This document shows positions 34,011-43,730 of a stretch of 64,000 bases of DNA, one piece after another. The notes beneath the pieces were generated by a model, which saw only the letters and a program-made list of their open reading frames with translations, had not been told where the DNA came from and made no database searches. The stretch's first letter is position 1, and each line of letters opens with the position of its first letter. The position numbers were made by a program, and so were the translations under genes. The stretch comes from Aplectana chamaeleonis (lineage: Eukaryota > Nematoda > Chromadorea > Rhabditida > Cosmocercidae). The DNA is taken from NCBI GenBank assembly GCA_029168955.1, contig JAPDOI010000268.1:310001-374000 (forward strand). The letters are read 5' to 3'.

Positions 34011-35588
34011 ATGACGACAGGAAAGTCTGCAGGCCTGAATGAACGGTTTTTACGCAGGCTCAAACTTGATAACGCCAGCTGTCCAGTTTTCTACAGTCTA
34101 ATAAAGACTCACAAGATCGCACCCCACGAAATATCTAGCACATCAGCGGAGACATTCAAGATACGACCCATCATTAGTTGTGTCGGCGGTCCCACCGACC
34201 GAATATCGTGGTTCCTCAACATCATCGTGAATCAGTTGTTAGCCTATGTCCCCGCTCACCTGCCTAACACCAACAGATACATTGATGCGTTGCGCAGTTC
34301 AAACATCAGTAGCGACTGCGTTATGGAGTCTTTTGACGTAACGTCATTATATACCAACGTCCAAAACGAAGAAGCGCTACAGGCCTTATCCGAACTGCTG
34401 GATAGGCATAGCAGAAACATAGATACTTTTGGACTTGGTAAATCATTCGTCATGAATATGATCAAAGAATGCCTCAGATGTAATATCTTCAAGTGGGCAG
34501 GCACATACTTCTCCCAAACAAGAGGGCTGGCCATGGGCCAAAGACTAGCACCGGTGCTAGCAGTCTGTTTCATGAGCAGAATAGAAGCACCGATATTGGA
34601 ATGCCATCCAGTAGTCTACTGCAGATACATCGACGATTGTTTGATCATAACGTCAACGCAGATTGAAATGGATGAGTGCTTCCGGATAATGAATGTGCAG
34701 TCTGAAAACATCAGGCTCACACGAGAGACGCCTCGAGAAGGTTGGCTGCCTTATCTTAATACCCAAGTGAGGATAACTAGTGGCGCATTTAACGTCAAGT
34801 GGTATAGGAAGCCCAGCTCGAAGAATATTCTGATTCATGCCACCTCTTCTCACCCAAGAGCCATGAAATTTGCCGTCGTCAGGAATATGTTCAATACGGC
34901 TAGGAGGGTGTGTACGGGTGAAGCAGAGCGGCAGGAGTCTCGCAGAATGGCTTCAAATATAGCATTGATGAATGGTTATTTGATACCGCAGTATCAGCAC
35001 AGATCTCGCAATGAACAACCGGCAAATCAACATCAAGGCAAAATACCGCTATGCATTCCGTTTTTCTCTGATACAGTATCCTATGCTATCCGGCAATGCA
35101 TCGCCCGTGCCCAGCTTGACCAGGATGTTGTTCTAGTAAACATCCCAAACAGTAACTTCAAGCGTCAGCTGGTGAGAAACAGAATGTATGATACAACCTG
35201 CATCTCGGAGAACTGCATCATTTGTCCTTACGGAAAAATGGGTGACTGCAGTCAGGTTGGGGTGATATACGAAATAAAATGCCGAACATGCAATGCAGTA
35301 TACATAGGAGAAACTGGAAGATCATTAGCGGTACGTTTAAAGGAACAACTGGCAGGGAAAAGGCGCAACGATCCACGAACACCGCTCGGGAGACATAAAG
35401 TGGAGGAGCACAACGGTGCCGATTACGATGTGGCTTGTAGAATTCTGGCTTGTGAACGCGAAATATCAGCGAGAAAGTCATTAGAGGCCCTATGGATACA
35501 TGCAAATGACCCGTTGATGAATAACAGATCTGAGCGTCCCGCAATCACGAGTGATCTCTTGCCGTTTGCACAGCACTGTAAGCTATAG
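34011..35588 (+). CDS. Penelope-like RT with C-terminal GIY-YIG endonuclease (N-truncated)
   Basis: 525 codons, open throughout; the frame extends upstream without a start to about 33957, so 34011 is only the first Met. The RT region (about 20-290) has FYSLIKTHK, KIRPIISC, ESFDVTSLYTNV (motif A with catalytic Asp), RGLAMGQRLAPVLA and YCRYIDDCLII (catalytic Asp pair). A Cys-rich linker (about 395-430: CISENCIICPYG, then CRTCN) leads into the GIY-YIG nuclease (IYEIKC...VYIGETGRSLAVRLKEQ, conserved Arg, H..EHNG, and E in RKSLEALWI). Penelope-like elements use this RT and nuclease to copy themselves into chromosomes. About 150-250 N-terminal residues are missing relative to full-length family members. 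Confidence 0.93.
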   Translation: MTTGKSAGLNERFLRRLKLDNASCPVFYSLIKTHKIAPHEISSTSAETFKIRPIISCVGGPTDRISWFLNIIVNQLLAYVPAHLPNTNRYIDALRSSNISSDCVMESFDVTSLYTNVQNEEALQALSELLDRHSRNIDTFGLGKSFVMNMIKECLRCNIFKWAGTYFSQTRGLAMGQRLAPVLAVCFMSRIEAPILECHPVVYCRYIDDCLIITSTQIEMDECFRIMNVQSENIRLTRETPREGWLPYLNTQVRITSGAFNVKWYRKPSSKNILIHATSSHPRAMKFAVVRNMFNTARRVCTGEAERQESRRMASNIALMNGYLIPQYQHRSRNEQPANQHQGKIPLCIPFFSDTVSYAIRQCIARAQLDQDVVLVNIPNSNFKRQLVRNRMYDTTCISENCIICPYGKMGDCSQVGVIYEIKCRTCNAVYIGETGRSLAVRLKEQLAGKRRNDPRTPLGRHKVEEHNGADYDVACRILACEREISARKSLEALWIHANDPLMNNRSERPAITSDLLPFAQHCKL

Positions 35589-35805
35589 CCACCATCAGAC
35601 TCACAGAGGCATTCATTCGCGCACACTGGTCTACTCACAACGGCAGTGGCGGAGCCCCGCTCAACGGTGGAGTGACGTGGTGGGTTGATCTGATCCTATT
35701 TGAGCGCGCCTGTGTGGCTCCTCACAGCAACTCAGAACTGCTGGCGAGGAGGAGGCGCTTGATAGGGTAAATCGCAAATAATATAATGCTCGAAACACTC
35801 TTTTA

Positions 35806-35841
35806 GGCCTCTGAAGAAGACGTCAGTCGAAACGTCAGGCC
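35806..35841 (+). ncRNA. Hammerhead-ribozyme-like motif of the Penelope-like element
   Basis: The order matches a type I hammerhead: stem I strand GGCCT, core CTGAAGA (fits CUGANGA), stem II GAC-GTCA-GTC, core GAAA, very short stem III leading to GTC (cleavage site), then AGGCC closing stem I. One extra A sits before stem II, and a competing hairpin (GACGT/ACGTC) is possible. Penelope-like elements are known to carry minimal hammerheads in their terminal regions. Activity here is not shown. Confidence 0.55.
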
Positions 35842-35895
35842 GAAAATAAATCATTCCATCAAACAACCTCGTTTGGCATAGGAGTAATCAAAAAT

Positions 35896-35907
35896 ATTAG
35901 AACTTAT
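35896..35907. repeat. Target duplication of the Penelope-like element, right
   Basis: ATTAGAACTTAT, identical to 33941-33952. Confidence 0.88.
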
Positions 35908-36837
35908 TTCCTCACTTGTTGTGTTTGCTTGGGAAGACTTCGAACAGTTTTTTTTTAAATTATTGAATCAGACTTTTTGATTTTTTCCAGTTACTAATGC
36001 TTTGTGATGGAAACATTCCTGTTTCGAGCGGCCTATAAATACCTCGTCGTAGCACGTAGATATTCATGTTCATCAAGGTACATAAAGTTATCGTTGCTGT
36101 GTTCGCATCCGACAAATGAAGGCATATTTCGTAGAAAATCAAAAGTCTCATATCTCAACGCGCTGCGAGTGCGCGCGGTGCTGCTCTCTCGCTGTCGCTA
36201 ACTTCGCGCCGCGCGCAAAAGAACTATAGTTCTCTCGCATTATTCAACGCGCAATACAGCACCTCTTCAGAAAAATCATTAGTCGAAAAATTAGCGCTTT
36301 GATATTCAGCTGAGCGGGGCGAGACCGTTTGAAGCTCGTAAAGAGCAGGGCGTTGGGCGCTGTAATAGTGCAAACTTCTTTCCGGAGCTATTTCCATAGC
36401 AATCATTTCACGTACACGCAGTGGCAGCACGCGAGGCGCGATTCAATGAAAGCCTCCTTGATCTCGGCTGACTCAATCCTGTTTGCGCACCTATTCAGGT
36501 ACTCGAACTAAGCTATGCTATGCTATGCTCAGATGATCAAATGATGTGGGGCGAGATCGAAGAATCTCGTGAGAAGCCGTGCGATAGGTGTTGTGACAAT
36601 GCATCGTCAGTTTTGAAGAGCAATTTTTTATTGTGCATCACTAGTGTATGATATCCAACGCTCCAGAGATTGCTAGTCTTTTCGTTGAAACAAAGAGTTT
36701 GAGCTGAACTTTTGAGTGAGCCATACAGTACAAATTCGACATGCGGCTGCACAGCGCTAGGACTGTAACTTGCATTAGGTTTGTAAGAGATTTTTGTGCT
36801 ATTCGTACACCTCAATGGCAGCGCGTCACACGTCTGA
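35908..36837. other. Intergenic stretch
   Basis: No gene seen. Three units of the pentamer CTATG occur at 36513-36529. Confidence 0.35.
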
Positions 36838-36953
36838 GGCCTCTTTCAGAGTTCAGTCGCCCCGCAACGCGACGGGATGATAAACATGAGCATCGATCGA
36901 GATCACGTCGATATGTATTGGCGGCGATCAGCGATCGAAGTGCGAAATAGGCC
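36838..36953. mobile_element. GGCC-ended 116-bp MITE with TGA duplication
   Basis: GGCCTCTTTCAGAGTTCAGT at the left pairs with ATCGAAGTGCGAAATAGGCC at the right; TGA flanks both ends (36835-36837 and 36954-36956). The ends match those of the composite at 31227-33189. Confidence 0.7.
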
Positions 36954-36956
36954 TGA

Positions 36957-37990
36957 CAAGCGGGGGTGGCGTTGGAGTTTGTATACTTTCTGAGCGTGTC
37001 ACTCCCATTACGCGCTCGCGGATACTATGATACTACAGCGGCGACGCTATGGCGGAGCGGGTTAAAGTTGGCCTTGACTTTGCCGAGCAAGCGAAATCTG
37101 TACACGCGGTTTGTGTGAGGGGAAGGGGTTACGTTCCCCGTGCTTTTTTCCCAATTCCAAGGAAACTTTGAAACTGGCCGTCGATTATGGAGCGACTCTC
37201 GCAGAGGCGTACTCGAGCAGCTAGTCGACGGCGAATTTAAATTTTCTCTAAAGTTCGATGAAAAAAGCATTGGGAACATTAGGAATCATTACGTTCTTCC
37301 CCAGCCCTACAGTGTTGAATCACGTAGAGTCTCTACTATAGTCACACACAGGAATAACACGAGAAAATGAAAAGAAGAGAAAAAAGGTCATAATCCAGAG
37401 AAGATTATCAGCTGTTTCATGTCGATTAATGGCATGGTTTTGACCGAGCCAGCAATGGCTACAGTATGCTTACCGAAAGTACGCAACCACACCACAGTTT
37501 CTCTTTGTTGTTGTGAACTCTGTGTAAAGAAGAAGTTCAACTATCAAGTGTATGCTCCTAGTCTTTTGAAACCTGAGACTCCTCGACCCCCAGCGCTGTT
37601 TTTCGAAATTGGAGAAATTGGCTTTGTTTTCAGGTTTAGCACATCAAATGACCTTCTGAAAGACTTCTCGAGTCAAACTTATTCATGAAGCACAAACGTC
37701 GCTTTTAGCGCAGCTTTGCAAAATACTAACTTTAACCGTTTTCAAGTTTTTTTTGCGGAAGTCCGTTGCAAAATCGAATTTCAGATACCGGGAGAGCATG
37801 CTAAATTTGACCAGAAAACAATATATAAATGGTGAGAAAAGCCATGCTGCAAACTTCGCTTACCCTGACTTCGTCCAGAGGTAAAGTCTGAGAGGGTAAA
37901 CACGAATATCAGGTCCTTTTTTCAATTTGTTGAAAGAGTACCGTGGGATAGGTAGGAATAAGGCAATGACAACCTACTAAGAAACGTATG
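36957..37990. other. Intergenic stretch
   Basis: No gene recognised. A + frame at 37419-37688 has no family resemblance. Confidence 0.35.
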
Positions 37991-38526
37991 TACAATACCG
38001 CTTTTAGGATGTGGTCAGAATGCGCGCGGGGACACATTTTCTACAACACCGCTCATAGGATTTGGTCAGAAATCGAGCGAGGTCGGGTTTTCGCGTCTTT
38101 TTCGCCTTTTTTGTACAACTCGCTTCGAAATCAAATTTGAGCAAAACTAGGGAGATATTCATAATCCAGGCGTGGAGGGCTATTCAATGGTGTAGCTATT
38201 GTGAGGATTTCGTTGAGAACCATGAAAATTTCGCAATCAACCAGCTCTGTATATACGGTAGACACAGGGAAACGCAGGCGGAGACGGTAGCGCACCATCC
38301 ATCACGATACCGTAATAACAAACCTGGGTGATGAGGAAACTTCTGTAGTACTCAACGTAATCACCACAATGGCTTAACCATTGGGTAGCCCTCAACGCGA
38401 GGATCACGAATATCTCCCTAGTTTTGCTCAAAGTTAACTTTGAAGCGAGTTATACAAAAAAGACGAAAAAGAAGCGAAAACCCGACATCGCTCGCTTTCT
38501 GACCAAATCCTACATGCGGTATTGTA
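37991..38526. mobile_element. TACAATACCGC-ended foldback, 536 bp
   Basis: Arms of about 200 bp pair end to end: TACAATACCGCTTTTAGGAT, TTTGGTCAGAAA.CGAGCGA, GTCGGGTTTTCGC, CTAGGGAGATATTC and their complements. The terminus resembles that of the 20491-21025 family. No gene. Confidence 0.8.
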
Positions 38527-38567
38527 GTCTTTAGCGTCCCTTTTTGATAGCTCCGTCCGCGTTCGAC

Positions 38568-38600
38568 TTAAAGGCATCGTACACGATGCAAACCATATTT
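38568..38600. repeat. Solo left end of an AAAGGC-group MITE
   Basis: TTAAAGGCATCGTACACGATGC; no matching right end was found downstream. Confidence 0.45.
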
Positions 38601-38639
38601 GAGTTTATGCGTTAATTCGGACTAGTGGGTCATGACAAT

Positions 38640-38930
38640 TATACAGTGGATCCGAATCTAAAAATTCAGATACTCGGATTTCGGATAACTCAAAAATCAA
38701 AGGTCTTGGACATCCGACTCAAACGGATAGATTCAAAATAACAACATCGGATAATCCGAGTCATTCGGATAGAGAGGCTGAACGGATATTCGGATCCCGG
38801 ATCAACCCGAAAAATACGTTTTTTCAGTGATTCGGAATTCGGATCATTCGGATTTTGACATTTTTTCGGTGAGTCGGAATCCGAATATCCGAGTCGGATG
38901 TCCGGTCGGATACAAGTGGATATAATGCAG
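38640..38930. repeat. Degenerate CGGAT/TCGGAT simple-sequence block
   Basis: Dense repeats of CGGATA, TTCGGAT and ATCCGA in both orientations over 290 bp. The left edge reads CAGTGGATCCGAATC. The same kind of sequence occurs at 43140-43430. Confidence 0.7.
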
Positions 38931-39275
38931 CCTGGCGAAGATTTTTCACGAAATAAAAAGGTCTTCTACAGTACCATGATAGAACAATTCATTGATAATC
39001 CTCTTTATATCGAAATATTTGCAAACAAATTCTATTTTTGAAAATTCATTCATCAATTTCGTCAACAACCGTGAATTCCTGTCTGAACCTCTTCGAACAG
39101 GGTTTCCCGTTCGATCAATACCCATGTTTTTCTGGGAGACAATCGTACCCTCAATGTGCCATACTCGCAATAACAAATCAAACGAAGAGGATCAATGCCT
39201 TATATGCGCGAAATCTATGCTGAAAATGCGCAGAAATCCGCCGGAAATTGCACACTGTGCGCCGATTGTACCCAG
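38931..39275. other. Intergenic stretch
   Basis: No recognisable gene. Confidence 0.3.
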
Positions 39276-39279
39276 AGAA

Positions 39280-39470
39280 GTCCAAGGACGATCCACGGCG
39301 CTTTTGCAGGATCGTCCCCGGCCGACGACCGGACGATCCTTCACCGAAGTCGCGGATGCGCCGCGGACCAGCTTGCCAGCGCCGCGGATCGTCCTGCAAG
39401 CGCCGCGGATCCTCCTGCAGGCGCCGCGGATCGTCCTGACAGCCGCCGTGGACCGTCCTTTTGAATAATG
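39280..39470. repeat. 21-bp GC-rich minisatellite
   Basis: Units of AGCGCCGCGGATCGTCCTGC (21 bp) with CCGCGG at the core. At least four clear units lie at 39375-39465 and more degenerate ones upstream. A related array lies at 41350-41462. Frames across it give heptad-like artefacts (DDPRRLQ or SAADRPA). Confidence 0.85.
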
Positions 39471-40165
39471 TTATCCAACCCACCCCAATCGACTAATTGG
39501 CCGTGGGACAGATTTTGGCATTGGAGTACGTTTTTCGCGCTAGCATTCCATACTCCTCAGAAAGCCTCAATATCACAATTTTGCAGGATTTCTCCATCGT
39601 AAGAGCTAATTTCAAGAGTATAACAGCTCGATTAGCATGCATAACTGGTTTCGATATAGTTTAGCTGTACAACTGTGACATGTATCGCTGAAGAAGTATT
39701 GTGAAAATATTATATTTTATTGCAATCTTCTAGACATCGGTGATGTATAATTCTGATTATGAACAAATGATTATGTAACAAATGACTAATGTATGATCAT
39801 GAGCTGTATATTCTCGAAATCGAGAGCTCATATTTCATGACTCTTAAGCAACAACTTTGTAGTATTAGTTTAGACTGAAGATCTGTAACACTTAGTTATT
39901 GCGCAATCAGTTCTTCATGGTACCATGGGCATACATTGCAATATGCTGTAAACTGAACAAGTCTCCGAATGCACATCGAAACCAGTTCTACATGTCAATT
40001 GAGCTGTTCTACCTCTGAAAATATGTCGTACGATAGAGCAATCCAGCGAAATTGTGATACTCATGCTTTCTGAGGAGATTAGAAGGCTAGCGCGAAAAGC
40101 GTGCTCCAATGCCGAAATCTGTCTCACGGCCAATGAGTCGATTGGGTGTGGGCGAACTGACTCTG
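39471..40165. other. Intergenic stretch
   Basis: No gene seen. Confidence 0.3.
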
Positions 40166-40170
40166 TTTCC

Positions 40171-40349
40171 ATCCAATTGGCCAGGGAAAGGGTCTCTCTA
40201 CACACAGAGGGAGGAGTTGTCCCGTTTCTGCAGTTCGACACGTCACGCGACTCAATGCAAGCGAAGCGGTCCCGAGTGGAATTAGAGCCGCAAAACGCGG
40301 GACAACTCCTACCTCGGTGTGTAGAGAGACCCTCTACCAATTGGCCATC
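40171..40349. mobile_element. Foldback MITE (GGGACAACTCCT family), copy 1
   Basis: Inverted arms of about 60 bp: CCAATTGGCCAGGGAAAGGG, CTACACACAGAGGGAGGAG, TTGTCCCG against CGGGACAACTCCTACCTC, GTGTGTAGAGAGACCCT, ACCAATTGGCC. Copy 2 is at 59931-60099. Confidence 0.8.
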
Positions 40350-40750
40350 CTAGAGGTCAGAGAACCCATACAACAGTCAGCGGCAAGACCGGCAGTTGCG
40401 GCGGCGATCGATTCGGTTTTCTGGTTACTATAAGCGGCACCGCGTGCATTTTAATTGCGTAAGCAAAACACACTGAGCGAGAATATAGGGACTGCGCTCT
40501 ACTAGAATATCCTACTCGATGGAAACAGAGTTCATGTACTGTGCTTCACTGCGTGAAATTCCACTCCTCTGCGTCAAATTCCCCTCCGCAATTGCGTATC
40601 GAGACGTTTCGCGGCCGCACGCGCTCGAGCCGGACGAGATTCCTGTGCCGTAGCCGATCAGCTGATTGTATGTGTTTTTTTTTTGATTTTCTTCAATTTT
40701 CTTGGCTTCTGTGATTAAACCCGTCCTTCTGTGTTTCTTCATATATTAAA
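40350..40750. other. Intergenic stretch
   Basis: No gene seen. Confidence 0.3.
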
Positions 40751-40752
40751 GT

Positions 40753-41173
40753 GTTATATCTACATGCACACCATTTTTTCCTTCCAGATGCCTCCGTAAC
40801 AACTTCCAGGGGAGAAAAAATTTACGGTGGTATTTAATTTTTCATTTCACGTTTATTTTTGTGATTCTCTCTTTTTGTTTTTCTTCCTTGCATTCGGTGA
40901 TTTATATGATTGTTTGGTTTTCTAGGGTAGATCCGGTTCGTGCAGAAATCGATCGAATTCGGGATCAAACCGGAACTATTCTCAAAGAAAAAAACACATG
41001 AGGAGAATTACGAAACCAAATAATCATAAAAATTATTCGAATAAAAAAAAACAAAATCAGAAGAGAATTCCAAATATGAGTATGAAAATTTACTTACTAT
41101 CAGGAATTTCTCTGCCCTAGAAGTTGTTGCGACGGCATCTGGAAAGAAAAATTAGCATGCATGTAGATATAAC
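40753..41173. mobile_element. Foldback with splice-like arms, 421 bp
   Basis: Inverted arms of about 80 bp (GTTATATCTACATGCA, TTTTTCCTTCCAGATGCC, CAACAACTTC.AGGG). Each arm contains a polypyrimidine-AG followed by ATG in outward-to-inward orientation, resembling a splice acceptor. The centre has a short open stretch (GGTAGATCCGGTTCGTGC onward, 40926-40998) of unknown meaning. Confidence 0.65.
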
Positions 41174-41349
41174 GGCTTGGCAAAGTCATAAATACGAGAA
41201 AGTCGAAGTCAGCTGCTGAGAAATTGTTTTAAGACTTCGGGGGACGAGGTGGTGGAGTCGTTCAATTCAAAAATGTATGTGGCTGCTTTTGGGCGATCGG
41301 TGTCAACATGGTGGGCTGCCGGTGCGCCCCGAAACCACCCCATCTAGAA

Positions 41350-41462
41350 CAAACAGCACCGCGGATCGGCCGCTTGATCATCCCACTATCAATTGTGCCG
41401 CGGATCAGCCGCCAAGCGCCGCGGACCGTCCGGAAAGCTCAACTGCCGCTGCGGACGAGCCG
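41350..41462. repeat. CCGCGG minisatellite, second locus
   Basis: ACCGCGGATCGGCCGCTTG, GTGCCGCGGATCAGCCGCC, AGCGCCGCGGACCGTCCGG: a degenerate relative of the 39280-39470 array. Confidence 0.7.
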
Positions 41463-41639
41463 TGAGTTTCTCTGAGTATGTCTGTAGTGTCTCATGCAAA
41501 CTGGGGCGTCGACCACGGGTTGATCCGCCAACCGTGAGCCACCGCTAGCCAACGCGTCGATATTTGGCAGGGCCGTGGCCGCTAGTTATGGTCTGGTCGA
41601 GCTGTTGTTCAGCTAGCGTTTTCGCGCTCTAGATAAAAG

Positions 41640-43110
41640 GAAAGTATACAACGCTGTTTCAGGCATGCTTCAAATGATAAGATGCAGGGCAGTCGGTTCA
41701 ATTACTCAGGTTTGGTGTATAGGCCCCACCCTGCATCTGGAGGCCCTGCCCATCCTGTGGCGGCCCCAGGGGAAGCTGGGCGACCCAGCCGCGACGCGTG
41801 TTAGTGTGCGGACGGCGACGCGTGCCGGTGCCGACCGCGACGCGTGTCGGCATAAAGTAGTTCCTGAGCTAGATGAAACAGTCTTGCAGGATGTGAACTG
41901 CAGCTAAATAGGCCGCTACACGCGACAAATCGAAATGTCACCAGCCCGACAACAAGGCAAACAGTCCGACAACATCGAAATGTCAACAGCCTGACAACAC
42001 CGACAACAGGGGGCAACGGGCAGGTCTCCGGCTGACGATGTGCGCGATCTGAATTTTTAGTCAACAACTAAAAGGGCTACAGTAGAAAGAAATTCCGAGT
42101 CGTAACACCAGATACACTTTGTCGAAAACGCGATGGGATTTATGATCACCTAGCACGATGCGAACGTATCGTGCATGGACCGACCCACGGGTATGACAAC
42201 CCTGGATAGCGGTGTGGCCAACTTCTAGAAGGATCTCACTAGATCCCTGATGTCCTGGCCCACTATGGCGACGCATCGGTGGCTACTATGCATCCGTCAG
42301 CTCGCCCCGTTACCACAAGGTTATCTCGCGACCTGCTCCCCTCAAGCAGGCGGAGTCCTCGCGTTCACTGAGGATCACCTTGTCCACTAACTCGTGACAG
42401 CCGCACTAGCAAGCCACGTAACCCAACCAACATGTATGGGGGCCCATGGGGGGATAGTTCCGCGTAAAACCAGCCTAATAGCACAACAACACAAGCCAAC
42501 CATATTGACACCGATATAGCAGCGCTATATGAACACCAACACAGATACACGGTACACCGTAGTATGTTATAACCCTTTCTCCTTAAGGCACTAATACCTA
42601 AAGGCATCTACTGGGTTCGCCTTACAGTTAACGGTTCAATTGGCTCACATCCCACAGTGCGTAGTAGATAGCGTAGTCTACCACGGCGTAATATAGATTG
42701 CGTAGTACGTGGTGGCAGAGTATCGCGCCTCTCCCACAAGTCAATCGCACACCCTAGCGGTGACTAATGCCAGAAGCCGTTGGGCCTCCGCCAACCCCCA
42801 GGCCGCTCTGTCTAGGCCGAGCTGGCGCCCAGGTGCCGGCTTCCTCAGCTGGGGACGGAGCCCACGGTTCCGGGGTCACCCGGTAGGTCATCACTGCCGA
42901 AGCAGTGCAGTACCAATGGGTCCTGTAGGCCAACGCCATCCGGCGCCGGGCAGACCACTGAAGCGAGGACAGCCGCCTTATATAGGCAGCGCGGAGGAAG
43001 GGGGGCGGGGCACTGCGACTGGAGCGGACATGCCCCGCCTCCAAGCGACTGGCGTAGTAGGAAACAGGCCAGGGCCTCACGGTGCGCCCCCAGCCACCGT
43101 CGCATCCGCG
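41640..43110. other. GC-rich non-coding segment of unknown nature
   Basis: Much more GC-rich than its surroundings. It contains three GCGACGCGTG motifs at 24-26 bp spacing (41790-41845), CGACAACA repeats (41948-42020) and a TATATA motif in CTTATATAGGC at 42975. Long frames (for example 42709-43128, +) have no family resemblance. It could be a retroelement leader or LTR, or a worn satellite. Not identified. Confidence 0.35.
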
Positions 43111-43189
43111 AAACACTTTTTTGAGTAACGGCATATCAGCCGAATCTACCGATATCCGATTCATTATCCGACTCATAGCACATTTTGGT

Positions 43190-43405
43190 GATTCAGATTT
43201 TGAATCAAACGGGTTTTGGGGTTTTTTCGGTGAATCGGATTTTGGATCACTCGGATTTTGACGTTTTTTCGGTGATTCGGATTTTAGATCACTCGGATTT
43301 TGACGTTTTTTCGGTGAATCGGATTTTGAATCATTCGGATTTTGACGTTTTTCGGTGAATCGGATTTTGAGTCATAAAAATTTCGGTTTATTCGGATGGA
43401 TATCC
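43190..43405. repeat. 42-bp tandem repeat (TCGGATTTTGA type)
   Basis: About five units: TTCGGTGAATCGGATTTTGG, then ATCACTCGGATTTTGACGTT. The last units degrade into ATTTCGG-rich sequence. Confidence 0.88.
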
Positions 43406-43730
43406 GAAAATGAGTGAGTCGGATCCAATGTATACAGTGCAGTATTTGGGGCGTGTCCGCTCTCGCTCATTGCCTCCCGCCCCTTCCTTGTTTTCTATAC
43501 CGTCTGTACCTCTTTGTCTTCTGCTCTCTCTCCCGATCTCTATTCTGTCTGTCTCTCTCAAGCCCGCGAACTCACCATGTAAAATCGTTTTGAAGAGGAC
43601 TGTAAGTTCTAGTACGAATCGGGGAATGCTGATGAGTTCTTAGTTTGAAGCATGGCTACGCAATGCCCTGATTTTTTTCCAGAAGAGTTTCCCCTTGGAA
43701 TTGGGCTAATTAAGAGTTTTTCCAAAACAG

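Larger units (their letters stand above)
33953..35895 (+). mobile_element. Penelope-like retroelement, 5'-truncated, 1943 bp
   Basis: Bounded by a perfect 12-bp duplication. It carries the RT and GIY-YIG coding region and a 3' tail of about 300 bp ending in a hammerhead-like motif and an A-rich stretch. The 5' third of a full-length element, including the N-terminal protein domain, is absent, as expected for incomplete reverse transcription. The uninterrupted coding frame and perfect duplication indicate a young insertion. Confidence 0.9.

Noticed and set aside
39178..39483. Frames with heptad repeats resembling a structural protein
   Set aside because: Created by the 21-bp minisatellite.
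42709..43176. 139- and 140-codon frames on both strands in the GC-rich island
   Set aside because: High GC removes stops; the overlapping antiparallel frames show no motif.
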